From: Pseudo-nitzschia pungens
Lineage: Eukaryota; Bacillariophyta; Bacillariophyceae; Bacillariales; Bacillariaceae
Direction of reading: 5' to 3'
Assembly (NCBI GenBank): GCA_037355855.1
Contig: CM074759.1
Location: 7,316,001 to 7,380,000 of the forward strand
Length of the DNA stretch: 64,000 bases
Part shown: piece by piece, positions 1 to 10,491 of the stretch
Position numbering within the stretch: the stretch's first letter is position 1
How the letters are laid out: each line of letters starts with the position of its first letter
The notes under the pieces: generated by a model
Told to the model about the DNA's origin: nothing
Databases searched by the model: none
What the model saw: the letters and a program-made list of their open reading frames with translations, nothing else
Made by a program: the position numbers and the translations under genes

Positions 1-299
1 TGTGAAGCCAAGAGCCTTTTCATACAGAATATCCATGACTCTTCTCTGGATTATACAACCAACAGCATGGTGGAACATCAGTCCACTCTGACCCTGAAAG
101 ACCTTGTCCTGAAACTCTGTAAGCAAGAACAAGCGAATATTCGGAAAGGGATTGCCCGTCGTGCCGAAGCCAAACGCCGACAAGAATTGGCATTCCAGTT
201 CCAATATGAGGGCAAGCGCCGACGCATTGATGGACAAATGGGTCAAGGGACCCTCTCCTTGGGCGGAACTACACTTCATCCTAACATGCTTGGTATTCT
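1..299 (+). pseudogene. copia-1 gag fragment (C-terminal part)
   Basis: The plus frame is open from the first base to about 299 and encodes a hydrophilic, Arg/Lys/Gln-rich segment (for example RRAEAKRRQELAFQFQY). This looks like the end of a copia-type gag: a helical capsid tail followed by a basic nucleocapsid-like region. No CCHC knuckle is visible. It stops abruptly where similarity to gypsy A begins, near the bases caatcttgg. The same copia reading resumes after gypsy A at 3299, so I infer that this is the upstream part of copia-1. Its start lies outside the window. The family assignment rests on composition and position, so it is moderate. Confidence 0.45.
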
Positions 300-1730
300 C
301 AATCTTGGTGAAATGGGTATACTTGCCATGCTTGTTCATGATATCTTGTATCCTTGGTATGGGATAAGGTCTTCTTTCAAGGAGTTCATTCAGTTCCCTG
401 AAGTCTGATACCCATCTAACTCTGTTGTCTTTCTTTGGAACAATAAAGGTTGGGAATGCCCATTCAGCTGGTCCATTGCACCTCTTGAGTACTCCATCAT
501 TACAAAGATTCTGGAGCTCCCTTTTGAATAGGTCTTCTCTTTTGTATGCAACTGGATAGGGCTTCTTATGTATGGGCTTGGATCTGGGCTTCAGTCTTAG
601 AGAGATCTTCTTGTGTGGATACTTCCCTAATTCTCCATTGAAGACGTTAGGATACTTGCTTAGTATTGCTTGGAACTGCTGTTGCTCTTCATTGGACATG
701 TGGGACTGTTGTTGTGCAACTGTAGATGGATCTGTTTCTTGGTAGGCTCTGTCGAGGATCACCTTGGACTTGTATGGATTCGCGAAGGATAGATCATCAG
801 CAAAGAGTTCGGCGTCTTCTAGTTCTTCCATGAGCATGGTATGGTTGTCATGGTATAAGGAGGTGTCCTTCATAGGAATGGTTCTGTCCATCCACTGAAC
901 TGCTCCCTCTTTGAATAGGAGATTGATCTTTGCTAGGTGGAGGAAGTCTCTGCCCAGTATCAGATCATATTTGCAGTTGGGGGAATGGAAGAGCCTTGCC
1001 TCTTGTCGGTCAATGTTGTAGTTGCCAAACTCCTGTAGCTTGATGTTCTTCATGATAATATACTCGGTTGTGTCAAAGCTTCCATTTGCTGTAGTAGTTA
1101 GGACTTGATGCTTGCTCCGGAGTGGCATTGTGCCAAATGGTATGGCTCGTTTGTTAATTAGGGTTCCGGAAGATCCACTATCGAGTAGTGCAAGTAGTGG
1201 TCTTGATTTCGTTGGTATGCCTTGTATATACTGTACTGTAGTTAAAAGAATAGGAGCACGTTGCTCTTATTCGATGCCTGTTCTGCTGTATTTTTGTTTG
1301 TATTTCCAGCAGGTGACAGCAGCTTTAAATAATTTTGCTCCAACGCACCTCCTTTGGTGTATTCTTTGGAGTTTTGGGTATTGCAATAGAGATTTTTGGC
1401 TGTACCCGTGGACCAATTCCTTGCCAGGGATAAGAGTGGTCTATTTATTGCTGCTGTTCTACTATCTTTCGCGTCTGTTGTACCCTTGGATAGATTCGTT
1501 TGATTTCGATTCGCATCCATGTTGTTCGGATTAGGATCCATGTTCGTATCGTTCGTTCCGGAGAATCGAACTGTTTTTGTTTTTGCTGCGTTTGCAGGCT
1601 TTGCTGAGCTTTCAACAGGAATACTCCATCCTGTAGGTTCCTTCCCCTCTTTATCTGGGAGATCTCCTCCATGCATCATCCCAGACAGCAGGGCTGAGCT
1701 GGCATCCAGTTCCTGGGGAGCTGGAGGCAA
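300..1730 (-). pseudogene. gypsy A pol: linker, protease and RT start
   Basis: The linker ORF (1242-1730) starts MPPAPQELDASSALLSG, and about 160 residues later changes frame relative to the protease. Gypsy B reads gagccacg where A reads gagcacg near 1255, a one-base deletion. Downstream the minus frame is open: LLALLDSGSSGTLINKR is the aspartic protease active site (DSG), followed by the conserved core ending KYDLILGRDFLHLAKI. Then comes the pre-RT segment with FPTFIVPKKDNR and SDFRELNELLERRPYPIP, the RT fingers. The catalytic YIDD part is absent because the element is truncated at about 300. Confidence 0.8.
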
Positions 1731-1790
1731 GGTGATTGCTGGTTTTGGTGAAGCTCGGGGCTTCTTTCGGGGCTTGGAGCCATGAAGAAG

Positions 1791-2847
1791 TCAGGGGAGC
1801 CACACAAGTTCCCCATCGATACTTCTTTCAGTGTGTCCACCATGTTCGGAATGGTATGATTCCATTGCTGCTTTCATGTGGGCTTGGAAGGACTCATTGC
1901 TTCCAGAGGCATAGTGAGCATGGGTATGAAAGGTCTCTCCTGTTCCTGTTTTTGGATGAGTGCTGCTCTTGTTGTAGTTCTTGGAGAACTTGTTCTTCAG
2001 GGCATTCGGACCAATCATGGTTGTGTCCGGGGATTCGACAAGGATTAGACTTCTTCTTGTTGTTATTTCCCCTGTGGTTGGAGTGCGATTTGCGTTTTCG
2101 AGAGTTACTGTTGCTGTTGTTGTTGTTCGAAGTGTTCGAGCGTTTCTGTTGCTTGTTGTTGTTCTTGTTGCTCTTTTTGTTAGCTTGTCTCTCGTGGCAG
2201 CTCATGTGATTGACAATGAATTGGACAGTGGTATCTTCGTGTATGCCGCTGTGGATCATGCCGTAGTGTTCGATCCATGACGCTGGGAAGGAGTGTAGGA
2301 GAATAGTTAGTTTCTCCACCTTGGAGAGAGGAGCGCTGCTTCCATCCAGTTTTCTGGTGTATTTCATGAGGATTAGGATTCGGTCGGCGTGATCCTTACA
2401 AGTCATTGCTGGTGTCTTTCTGCAGTCGTTGCTTCGGAGATAGGTGTGCATGATGTCTCGTGCATCTCTGGCATTGCAATAGAACTTGGTGAAGTCCAAA
2501 ATGGCTTGTTCATATCCTCCAATCTCTTCTTCTTCATATTGGAGATTGTCGGGATCGAGTGGGTCTTGTATCATGTTGTTCCACTTGCTCTGCGCATCAG
2601 TTGTGAGGCAGCGGCTGAAGTGGGTGAGATGTTTGCTGACTGGAAGCTGTATGAGTTTGGCGGCGTTTTGGAATGACTCTTCGACAAATAAGAGTTCTTC
2701 CAGGCCTCCTTTTTCTGTAAAAAGGGGGACCTTGATACTGTCGGTGTTGCCGTCGGCGTCGGTGTTGTATAGTGTAAAGAGCTTGGGTTTCGTTCGATCG
2801 AAAGAGCTTTTGTAGGTGATCGGTGGGTCTCTGTATAGACCTGCCAT
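1791..2847 (-). pseudogene. gypsy A gag, frameshifted
   Basis: Gag polyprotein of gypsy A, the structural protein of the virus-like particle. It starts MAGLYRDPPITYKSSFDR and has a capsid-like helical body. An Asn/Ser/Lys-rich spacer precedes the zinc knuckle CRIPGHNHDWSEC (C-x4-H-x-H-x4-C), which differs from the usual C-x2-C-x4-H-x4-C. Just after the knuckle, near 1985-2010, the frame changes. The true tail (SGSNESFQAHMKAAMESYHS through ERSIDGELVWLP) continues in another frame to 1791, as comparison with the intact gag of B shows. One small indel is therefore enough to break it. Confidence 0.8.
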
Positions 2848-2914
2848 GGTGTTTGTTGGAGATACAGGTTGCCTCTGTTGTTGAGGCTATCGATGTTTTC
2901 GGAGATGGGTTTTT

Positions 2915-2965
2915 TCAGTACTGATAGTTACTGTCTTTCTACTTAAAGATAAACAGTAATTACTG
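2915..2965 (-). promoter_or_regulatory. gypsy A leader with two palindromes
   Basis: CAGTAATTACTG (2954-2965) abuts the inner edge of the 5' LTR. A second palindrome, TCAGTACTGA (2915-2924), lies 29 bases further in. The same pair occurs in gypsy B and in element F. No TGG-starting primer-binding site complementary to a tRNA 3' end is present at this place. A role in priming or RNA dimerisation is inference. Confidence 0.6.
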
Positions 2966-3298
2966 TGTTACACGTTAAGGTAGAAATTTCGGAGTAGTAT
3001 GAATATTGTGATGTTTAGATACTTTATGGAATATTGTTACGCGAATTAAGAATGGAAACATATAAAATTTTGAGGTCGCGAGCATTGCCATATTTTGGCA
3101 TGCTCTGCCATAAATGTTGGTTCAGTGTCGATTCCCACGATTAGGCATATATCCTCTTCTGGGACTCGACCGTTAACAATTAAGACACATATGATAATGT
3201 ATCCATGAACGTAGATTGCCATATATAATATTTGATTCTCATGATGCGGGATTCAGTTAATTATTCATTCGTGATCGTAGCTACGCTGCCGTGTCACA
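2966..3298 (-). repeat. 5' LTR of gypsy A (333 bp)
   Basis: Begins TGTTACACGTTAAGG and ends GTGTCACA on the plus strand, so it has the TG...CA termini of LTRs. The two ends match the LTRs of gypsy B, E and (reverse-complemented) F, while the middle is divergent. Confidence 0.85.
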
Positions 3299-4420
3299 TC
3301 CCCCACTTCCAGGCCCACCCGCTCCACCAGCAGTTCCTAAAGATTCCCCTGCAGTCCCTGAACCAGCAGTACCTGAAGCTTCTGATGATGCTCACAGTAT
3401 TGGCTCAATCAATGAATCCGAATTATTTCCCGTCGGCAGTGTGCCTCTCAAAGCAGTGCGTTTCTATATGGTTGAGAAGGGGAAGGAGCATGACGAGATG
3501 CAGACGCTGCAGCAAGACGAGACGCAGACGGTGCAATAGCAAGAGCACCAGCAGCAGCGAGAGCAGCAGCAAGCGCAGCAGCAGCAGGTTTCAACCAGTA
3601 TATCAACGCCCCGTCGGAGTCAGAGATTGAAGGAAATAAAGACAACTAGAAGGTTCCCCATGAAAATCTCCAAGGGAGAGAATATTGCACTGATGGATAG
3701 TGGAGGTGGAAATCGCCCTACGGTGACTGAGAAGGCATGGATTCGGGTCGGAGGAGAGACAGGATTGACCTCAGCAGTGAAGCCTTTTATGTCCAGTGAT
3801 GTTATGGATGGACACCCGGTGGTGAGTGCAGTGACCAAAGCAACAATTCCTGGAAGAGAAGATCCGGTTCTTTTATTGGTCCACTATGCAACCTATATCA
3901 CTGAAGACCGGGATAGCACTGAAGGAGAGTCTTTGTTAACATCCATGGACATGGGAGATCATGGTGTGAGAGTTGGAGTTCAACCTCAATACCCAGACTG
4001 TGGAATCAAAATTGGCACTACTTTTCTGCCTTTCTGGCACGATGAAGAGAAGGTGTTTTTCAAGTTATCCAAACCAACAGAGGGTGACATGGCGTCATTA
4101 GAGCTGTTTGAGTTAAATTCCCCAGCACCACCAGATCTCAGGGAATATCCAATGCTCAGACGCAAGAGGAATTTCCAAAGGTTCAGCTTTTCTCAACTCC
4201 CCATGCTGGAGCTGAGAAAGCGGATGGCAATGCTTCCTGAGAGGGTGGTGAAGAAGACTTTAGAGAATACAACACAGTTCTATACAGAGATTGAAGAAGA
4301 GAACAGAGACATTCCCAGGAAGCACTACAGGAAGCGTTTCAAAGCATTTCATTATCCCAGACAGAATGAATCAGTTGCTACTGACCATACCTTTTTCTCT
4401 GAAAAGACCAGCCAAGGACA
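3299..4420 (+). pseudogene. copia-1 protease and integrase N-terminus
   Basis: Continuation of copia-1 after gypsy A. The first frame carries a Pro/Ala-rich linker and ends at a TAG (3537-3539) inside a Gln-rich tract, where a CAG is the likely ancestor. The same frame continues with QEHQQQ and into ENIALMDSGGGNRPTV, a protease-type DSG motif. It then reaches RKRNFQ...RVVKKTLENTTQF and VATDHTFFSEKTSQGH. The last segment corresponds to the integrase N-terminus and the first catalytic Asp of diatom copia elements. The frame is cut by gypsy B at 4421 and resumes at 10763 after the duplicated GGACA. Confidence 0.75.
4416..4420. repeat. target-site duplication GGACA, left copy
   Basis: GGACA here is repeated at 10758-10762, immediately outside the two LTRs of gypsy B. 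A 5-bp duplication is typical of Ty3/gypsy integrases. Removing B plus one GGACA restores the copia integrase frame. Confidence 0.92.
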
Positions 4421-4687
4421 TGTTACACTCTAAGGTAGAAAATTGGAGTAGTATTAAATTGTTACTAATCATTAACTCTTAAGCGAGTGTTTCAGTTTTC
4501 ATGTGAACGTTTGAATGAACGTTTGAATATGCACGAGCGCGCCTTGCTACTATCTGAATGACGGCGCACATGCATTGCTGGAGCGTCCGGCGTACAGTTT
4601 GAATATTTGTATTCAAACGCCGGTCAGCTCGTATGTGGGATTCGGTTAATTATTTAATCATGATTCATGCTACGCTAGCATGTCACA
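4421..4687 (-). repeat. 3' LTR of gypsy B (267 bp)
   Basis: TGTTACACTC...CATGTCACA. It is nearly identical to 10492-10757, with about seven differences including one base of length. It contains a repeated GAACGTTTGAAT motif. The internal edge, read on the minus strand, is AATCATGAGGCACTA, a weak polypurine tract also seen next to LTR E. Confidence 0.92.
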
Positions 4688-4715
4688 TAGTGCCTCATGA
4701 TTAGACGAAGCCTAC

Positions 4716-6182
4716 TTAGGTTGACCAATGAATCGCCGGCGACTCTGACTCCGACTCTTTGTAAGGGGTTAGCTTTCGAATGTTCACTGTTTCAGCTACT
4801 GAAGGAGCCTTCTGCAATCTTACTGTACCATTGTCATTAACTTGTAGGATGAGAAAGGGTCCGGTTCTTCTGGGTTGTAGCTTATCCGGATCCAGCTCCT
4901 GCAGCCATACCTTGTCATTAATCCGGAAGGTATGTTCTATTCTCTTGGCGTTGTCCCGGAGCAGTGCCTTGTTGATTCCCTGTTGTCTAAGCTGTTGGAG
5001 TGCCAATAGATTGGAGGTTAGTGGCAGATCTATCATCATGTCCCTGTTGAAGACCAGGGATCCTGGGGAGGCTTGTAGAGTGGTGCTGACTGCACATCAA
5101 GAGGCATGCATGCATGTTGCTAGGGCATTGTCCATGAGTTGAGTGGCTCTGGCGTTGGCTTGTGGAGGATTAACATGTACTAGAACGCATAGGATATCAG
5201 CGACTGTATGATGTACTCGCTCGCAGATGGCATTAGCTTGTGGATTCTTCACTGTAGTGGGGACTGATTGGACCCCATACTGCTTGAGAGTGAGTTGAAA
5301 TTCAGCCCCTAGGAACTCACCACCATTGTCATGGATGCATCTGTTTGGTCTAGGATATCTTGAGAGCCAGCAGTTCTTGAATTGATCAGAGACATGCTGA
5401 GAAGATTTGTCCCTGATCCGGATGATTTCAAGTAGGTTGGTAACTGGATCAATACAGGTGAGGGCCTCGAAGTTGTAGATCTTGTTTTGAGCTGTGATTT
5501 TCCATGGTCCTATAAGATCAACATGAACTTCATCGAAGGGAGATACCGGGGCTTCTTTGGGAGGAAGTTTCCCATATTTGGCTTGCCTGCTCTTCTATTG
5601 GATGCAATCATCGGGGCAAATGTAGGACTTGCATAGGTTGGACAGGTTATCTGCATAGAAGCGAGCTGCGATAGTCTTATATAATCTGGTGGATCCACAA
5701 TGACCCAACAGAAGATGGTAGTACCATTTGATGGTATCATTCGTGAGGGAGCTTGGTATGTAAAGTCTCCAATTATCTGGATTGGATTGGTTGGCATAGC
5801 AAAGGATGTTATTGCCTTGTAATTCTTGGTAGAAGAATGCCTTGGATTGAATCTTGAACTTGACACTCGGGTCCTTTTGCTGATGGAGGTATATCTTGTT
5901 ATAGTTCACCGGGCATTCCATGTCTTGGTTGTTTGGTAGATTGACTAGACACTCATTGTTCAGCAAACAGGAGTATAATTCCTGATCTGCGTCATGGCAT
6001 AAGTGCTGGAATAGATTGGGGAACTCTGCTAAAAACAGTTCTTCATCTTGTTTAGGGACTTCAAGGTTCAAAAAATCAATAAGAGAGCCCTTACCAAGGG
6101 CTTCTTTCTTCCCCACAGTAGGTGGATCCATCCTGGGGAGTCTAGAGAAGGGGTCCGCAAGAACGTTTTTCTTGCCTTCCAC
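4716..6182 (-). pseudogene. gypsy B integrase
   Basis: Integrase that would insert the element cDNA. The N-terminal zinc-binding domain is seen as HLLLGHCGSTRLYKTIAA followed by CKSYICPDDC. The catalytic core shows DEVHVDLIGPW, then IHDNGGEFLGAEFQ, then NPQANAICERVH, giving the D, D, E triad. The C-terminal GPF/Y-type module reads RRTGPFLILQVNDNGTVRL. Stops interrupt the frame: TAG after PDDCIQ near 5595 and TGA at 5097-5099 in a segment where related proteins usually have Arg. The upstream part also carries the end of RNase H (VEGKKNVLADPFSRLPR). Catalytic residues are intact but the protein is not continuous. Confidence 0.85.
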
Positions 6183-6233
6183 ATAAGTGAGGTTGACACC
6201 GAATTCTTTTAGGAATAGTCTCCACCGGAGGAC

Positions 6234-7253
6234 TCATTGGACTGAAAGTGTTCGGAATGTAAGGTTCTTATGATCAGTGTATACGTTGATTACACCACCA
6301 AGGAGCATCTTTCTGTACTCTTTGCAGCAGAGTACAATTGCGAGGAGTTCTTTCTCCATAGCAGTGTAGCTTCGTTGGGTATAAGATAGTTTCTTGGACC
6401 AATAGGCAATAGGCTTGCCATCTTGGAGGATCGCAGCGCCTAGCTGTAGGTCTGAGGCATCAGTGTACAGTTCAAAGGGCTTGTTGAGGTCTGGATAGGT
6501 ATTCAGCGCATCTGCTGCCACCATGGCTTTCATCTCTTGAAAGGCTTTATCTTGAGCAGGTCCCCAAGTGAAAGCTGAAGGAGCTTTGCGTTGCTTGCCT
6601 TTGATGGCAGCTGCTTGAGGGATCTGCTTCTTGGGAGTACCAGTTATATCAAATAGAGGAGCTAGGACATGAGATCTGCGAGGCCACATATCTCTGTAAT
6701 ATCCTACTGCTCCAAGGAAGGATTTGACTTGGGTTATAGTCCAAGGCCTATCCATCTGGAGGATGGCTTCAATCTTCTTTCTCCATGGCTTAACTGCTGT
6801 GGGAGTCATCCAATATCCAAGGAAGTCAGTCTCTTGTACAGCCCAATCCCACTTGAGTGGGTTGCACTTGAGCCCATTTTGGTTGAGCCGGTCTAGGATC
6901 TTGTCGATAGTCTTCATGTGTAGGTCAAAGGAGCCATTGGTCCAGATACCAATATCGTCAATATAAACAGTGCAATCAGTATCTTGTAGGGTATCTTCCA
7001 TTAGTTGCTGGGCAACATCTGGAGAGACTTTGACACCCATTGGTAGGCGCTGATACTCATAGCATCCATAGGGAGTAACTATGGTACAGAGCTTCTTGCT
7101 TGCGTCATCCAGTTCAAAGCAGTAGTATTGCATGGACAAGTCAATCTTGGCAAAGTGAGTATACTTGCCACGCTTGTTCATGATGTCTTGTATCCTTGGT
7201 ATGGGATATGGTCTTCTCTCAAGGAGTTCGTTGAGTTCTCTGAAGTCCGACAC
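6234..7253 (-). pseudogene. gypsy B reverse transcriptase and RNase H
   Basis: RNA-dependent DNA polymerase plus RNase H of the pol polyprotein. RT blocks visible are SDFRELNELLERRPYPIP, KIDLSMQYYCFELDD and the catalytic VYIDDIGIW (Y-I-D-D). These are followed by FLGYWMTPTAVKPWRKKIE, LGAVGYYRDMW and the connection domain. RNase H follows with LYTDASDLQLGAAI, YWSKKLS, EKELLAIVLCCKEYR and VYTDHKNLTF. The frame ends at a TGA (6234-6236) directly after TLSVQ. Gypsy D has CGA (Arg) at the same codon (41127-41129), so this is a single C-to-T nonsense change in the coding strand. Confidence 0.9.
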
Positions 7254-7341
7254 CCATCTAACTCTGTTGTCTTTCTTTGGTACTATGAAGGTTGGAAAGG
7301 CCCATTCAGCTGGTCCAGTGCATCTTTTGAGTACTCCATCA

Positions 7342-8565
7342 TTACAAAGATTTTGGAGCTCCCTTTTGAATAGGTCTTCTCGTTTGTATGCAACTGGATA
7401 GGGCTTCTTGTGTATAGGCTTGGATCCAGGGCTTCAGTCTTAGAGAGATCTTCTTGTTGTGTGGATACTTGCCAAGTTCTCCATTGAAGACGTTAGGGTA
7501 CTTGTTCAGTATTGCTTGGAACTGATGTTGCTCTGCTGTGGACATGTGGCTCTGCTGTTGCGCGACTGTAGATGGATCTGTTTCTTGGTAGGCTCTGTCT
7601 AGGATCACCTTGGACTTGTATGGATTCGCGAAGGATAGATCATCAGCAAAGAGTTCGGCGTCTTCTAGTTCTTCCATGAGCATGGTGTGGTTGTCATGGT
7701 ATAGGGAGGTGTCCTTCATAGGAATGGTTCGGTCCATCCACTGAACTGCTCCTTCTTTGAATAGGAGATTGATCTTTGCTAGGTGGAGGAAGTCTCTGCC
7801 TAGTATTAAATCATATTTGCAGTTGGGGGAATGGAAGAGCCTTGCCTCTTGTTTGTCGATGGTATAGTTGCCAAACTCTTGTAGCTTGATGTTCTTCATG
7901 ATAACATACTCTGTAGTATCGAAGCTTCCATTTGCTGTAGTAGTTACGACTTGATGCTTGCTCCGGAGTGGCATTGTGCCAAATGGTATGGCTCTTTTGT
8001 TGATTAGAGTTCCGGAGGATCCACTATCTAGTAGCGCTAGGAGTGGTCTTGTTTCGAGAGAGATGCCTTGTATGTACTGTACTGTAGTTAAAAGAATAGG
8101 AGCCACGTTGCTCTTATTCGTTGTCTGTTCTGCTGTATTTTTTGTTGTATTTCCAGCAGGTGACAGCAGCTTTAAATAATTTTGCTCCAGCGCACCTCCT
8201 TTGGTGTAGTCTTTGGAGTTTCCGGGATTGCAATAAAGATTTTTTGCTGTACCGGTGGACCAATTCCTTGCTAGAGACAAGAGTGGTCCATTTGTTGCTG
8301 CTGCTGTCTTATTCAGATCGACCGTAGCAACCGATTCCGATGATGCGTCTGTTGTACCCTTGGATCGATTCGGATCCACGTTCGATATATCGTTTAGGAT
8401 GTTTCGAACGATTGTTTTTGCTGCTGTTGCAGGCTTTGCTGAGCTTTCAACATGAATACTCCATCCTATAGGTTCCTTCCCCTCTTTATCTGGGAGATCT
8501 CCTCCATGTGTCATCCCAGACAGCAGGGCTGTGCTGGCATCCAGTTCCATGGGAACTGGAGGCAA
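7342..8565 (-). pseudogene. gypsy B linker and aspartic protease
   Basis: The ORF opens MPPVPMELDASTALLSG, a Thr/Ala/Asn-rich linker between gag and protease. The protease has the active-site LLALLDSGSSGTLINKR and the partner segment KYDLILGRDFLHLA. The region after it carries the acidic MLMEELEDAELFADD and the approach to RT (FNGELGKYPHNKKISLRL). Near 7430 the frame is lost relative to gypsy D: B has one extra base in the stretch read ggatccagggcttcag, where D has ggatccgggcttcag. RT continues in the next frame from 7253. Confidence 0.85.
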
Positions 8566-9424
8566 GGTGATTGCTGGTTTTGTGGAAGCCCGGGGCTTCT
8601 TGTTTGGCTTGGAGCCTTGGAGTCAGGGGAGCCAGATAAGCTCTCCATCGATACTTCTTTTGGTTTGGCCTCCATGTTCGGAGTGGTATAATTCTCTCGC
8701 CGCCTGCATGTGCGCTTGGAAAGATCCACTATCGAGTAGTGCGAGTAGTGGTCTTGTTTCGAGAGAGATGCCTTGTATGTACTGTACTGTAGTTAAAAGA
8801 ATAGGAGCCACGTTGCTCTTATTCGATGCCTGTTCTGCTGGATTTCCAGCAGTCGACAGCAGCTTTAAATAATTTTGCTCCAGCGCACCTCCTTTGGTGT
8901 AGTCTTTGGAGTTTCCGGGATTGCAATAGAGATTTTTTGCTGTACCGGTAGACCAATTCCTTGCTAGAGACAAGAGTGGTCCATTTGCTGCTGCTGCTGT
9001 TCTATTCGGATCGATCGCGATCGATAATGCGTCTGTTGTACCCTTGGATCGATTCGGTCGGTTTCGATTCGGATCCATGTTCGATATATCCTGTAGGATG
9101 TTCCAAACAATTGTTTTTGCTGTTGCTGTGGCAGGCTTGACTGAGCTTTCAACAGGAATACTCCATCCTGTAGGTTCCTTCCCCTCTTTATCTGGGAGAT
9201 CTCCTCCATGTGTCATCCCAGACAGCAGGGCTGTGCTGGCATCCAGTTCCTGGGGAGCTGGAGGCAAGGTGATTGCTGGTTTTGTGGAAGCCCGGGGCTT
9301 CTTGTTTGGCTTGGAGCCTTGGAGTCAGGGGAGCCAGATAAGCTCTCCATCGATACTTCTTTTGGTTTGGCCTCCATGTTCAGAGTGGTATAATTCTCTC
9401 ACCGCCTGCATGTGCGCTTGGAAG
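8018..9424 (-). repeat. 705-bp tandem duplication inside gypsy B
   Basis: The stretch from gag tail through linker to the protease DSGS occurs twice in direct orientation (about 8018-8722 and 8723-9424). The joint (8712-8730) fuses the gag tail SFQAHMQAARELYHS to the protease LLALLDSGS at short similarity (GGAAAGATCC against GGAGGATCC). The upstream copy is the ORF at 8623-9267, ending with a second gag tail. The two copies now differ at many positions, so the duplication is not brand new. Confidence 0.85.
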
Positions 9425-10362
9425 GATTCGTTACTTCCGGAGACAAGGTGGGCTTGAGTATGAAAGGTCTCAGCTTGTTTGGATTGAGGAGGTCCCTTGT
9501 TATAATTCTTGGAGTACTTGTTCTTCGAGCACTCTGACCAATCGTGGTTGTGGCCAGGGATCCGGCAGGGATTGGACTTCTTCTTGTTGTTGTTTCCCTT
9601 GTGGTTGAAATGGGAGTTTTGCTTGCGAGAGGTGTTGTTATTGTTGTTGTTGTTCGAGCGCTTCTGCTGTTTGTTGTTTTTCTTGTTGTGTTTCTTGTTG
9701 GCTTGGCGCTCGTGACAGCTCATATGATCCACAATGTGCTGGACTGTGGTATCTTCTTGAATTCCGCTGTGGATGATTCCATAACTCTCGATCCATGCAG
9801 ATGGGAAGGAGTGTAGAAGAATAGTGAGTTTTTCCACTCTGGATAGGGGCGCGCTGCTGCCATCCAGCTTCTGGGTGTATTTCATGAGGATAAGAATCCG
9901 GTCCGCGTGTTCTTTGCATGTGACCAATGGCGTCTTTCTGCATTTGGAGCTTCTGAGATAAGTATGCATGATGTCCCTGGCATCTCTGGCATTGCAATAG
10001 AGCTTGGTGAAGTCAAGGAACGCTTGGTCGTATCTGCCAATTTCTTCTTGCGAGTATTGGTATTCCTCTGGGTCCAGTGGATCCTTGATCATATCATTCC
10101 ACTTGCTCTGTGCATCAGTAGTGAGGCAACGACTGAAGTGGGTGAGGTAGATATCGATTGGCAGCCTTAGGAGCTTGGCAGCGTTTCGAAAAGACTCCTC
10201 CACAAAGAGCAGTTCTTCTAGTCCTCCGGTCTCTGTGAACAGGGGGACCTTCATGCTGTCGGTTTGATCCTCATCGACATTGTAGAGGGTGAAGAGCTTT
10301 GGCTTGGTTCGATCAAAGGAGCTCTTGTAAGCGATAGGGGGGTCTCTGTAGATGCCTGCCAT
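9325..10362 (-). CDS. gypsy B gag
   Basis: Intact 345-aa gag starting MAGIYRDPPIAYKSSFDR, the first ATG downstream of the leader. It would form the particle that packages element RNA. Residues 1-230 form the capsid-like body, with LTHFSRCLTTDAQSKW and FLDFTKLYCNARDARDIM conserved in A. A Lys/Asn/Gln-rich basic spacer follows, then the zinc knuckle CRIPGHNHDWSEC and a Ser/His-rich tail ending SIDGELIWLP. The knuckle spacing C-x4-H-x-H-x4-C is unusual but the same in A and F. It ends in a stop before the linker-protease ORF, so pol would need a frameshift, readthrough or reinitiation. Confidence 0.85.
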   Translation of the reverse strand: MAGIYRDPPIAYKSSFDRTKPKLFTLYNVDEDQTDSMKVPLFTETGGLEELLFVEESFRNAAKLLRLPIDIYLTHFSRCLTTDAQSKWNDMIKDPLDPEEYQYSQEEIGRYDQAFLDFTKLYCNARDARDIMHTYLRSSKCRKTPLVTCKEHADRILILMKYTQKLDGSSAPLSRVEKLTILLHSFPSAWIESYGIIHSGIQEDTTVQHIVDHMSCHERQANKKHNKKNNKQQKRSNNNNNNNTSRKQNSHFNHKGNNNKKKSNPCRIPGHNHDWSECSKNKYSKNYNKGPPQSKQAETFHTQAHLVSGSNESFQAHMQAVRELYHSEHGGQTKRSIDGELIWLP

Positions 10363-10438
10363 GTTGCGTCGATTAGCTTGCTGGGGATGAAGGTGCCTCT
10401 GTTGTTGAGGGTAAGGTATGTTTGTTATCTTGATTTGG

Positions 10439-10491
10439 TTCAGTACTGAATTCTACTGTTTTCCTACGTTGAAGATAAACAGTAATTACTG
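10439..10491 (-). promoter_or_regulatory. gypsy B leader with two palindromes
   Basis: CAGTAATTACTG (10480-10491) touches the LTR. TTCAGTACTGAA (10439-10450) lies 29 bases inside it, the same spacing as in gypsy A. It sits where the primer-binding site belongs, and no TGG start is seen. Confidence 0.6.

Larger units (their letters stand above)
300..3298 (-). mobile_element. Ty3/gypsy element A, 3'-truncated
   Basis: Minus-strand Ty3/gypsy retrotransposon with its 5' LTR at 2966-3298, a palindromic leader, gag, the gag-pol linker, protease and the start of reverse transcriptase. Similarity to gypsy B (7150 onward) and D (42050 onward) ends at about 300, within the RT region just after the motif for YTHFTKI. 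The rest of RT, RNase H, integrase and the 3' LTR are missing, and copia gag follows directly. The copy is therefore internally deleted or recombined. Both flanks read as copia-1, so A was probably inserted in it. The 5-bp target duplication cannot be checked because the other end is lost. Confidence 0.85.
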
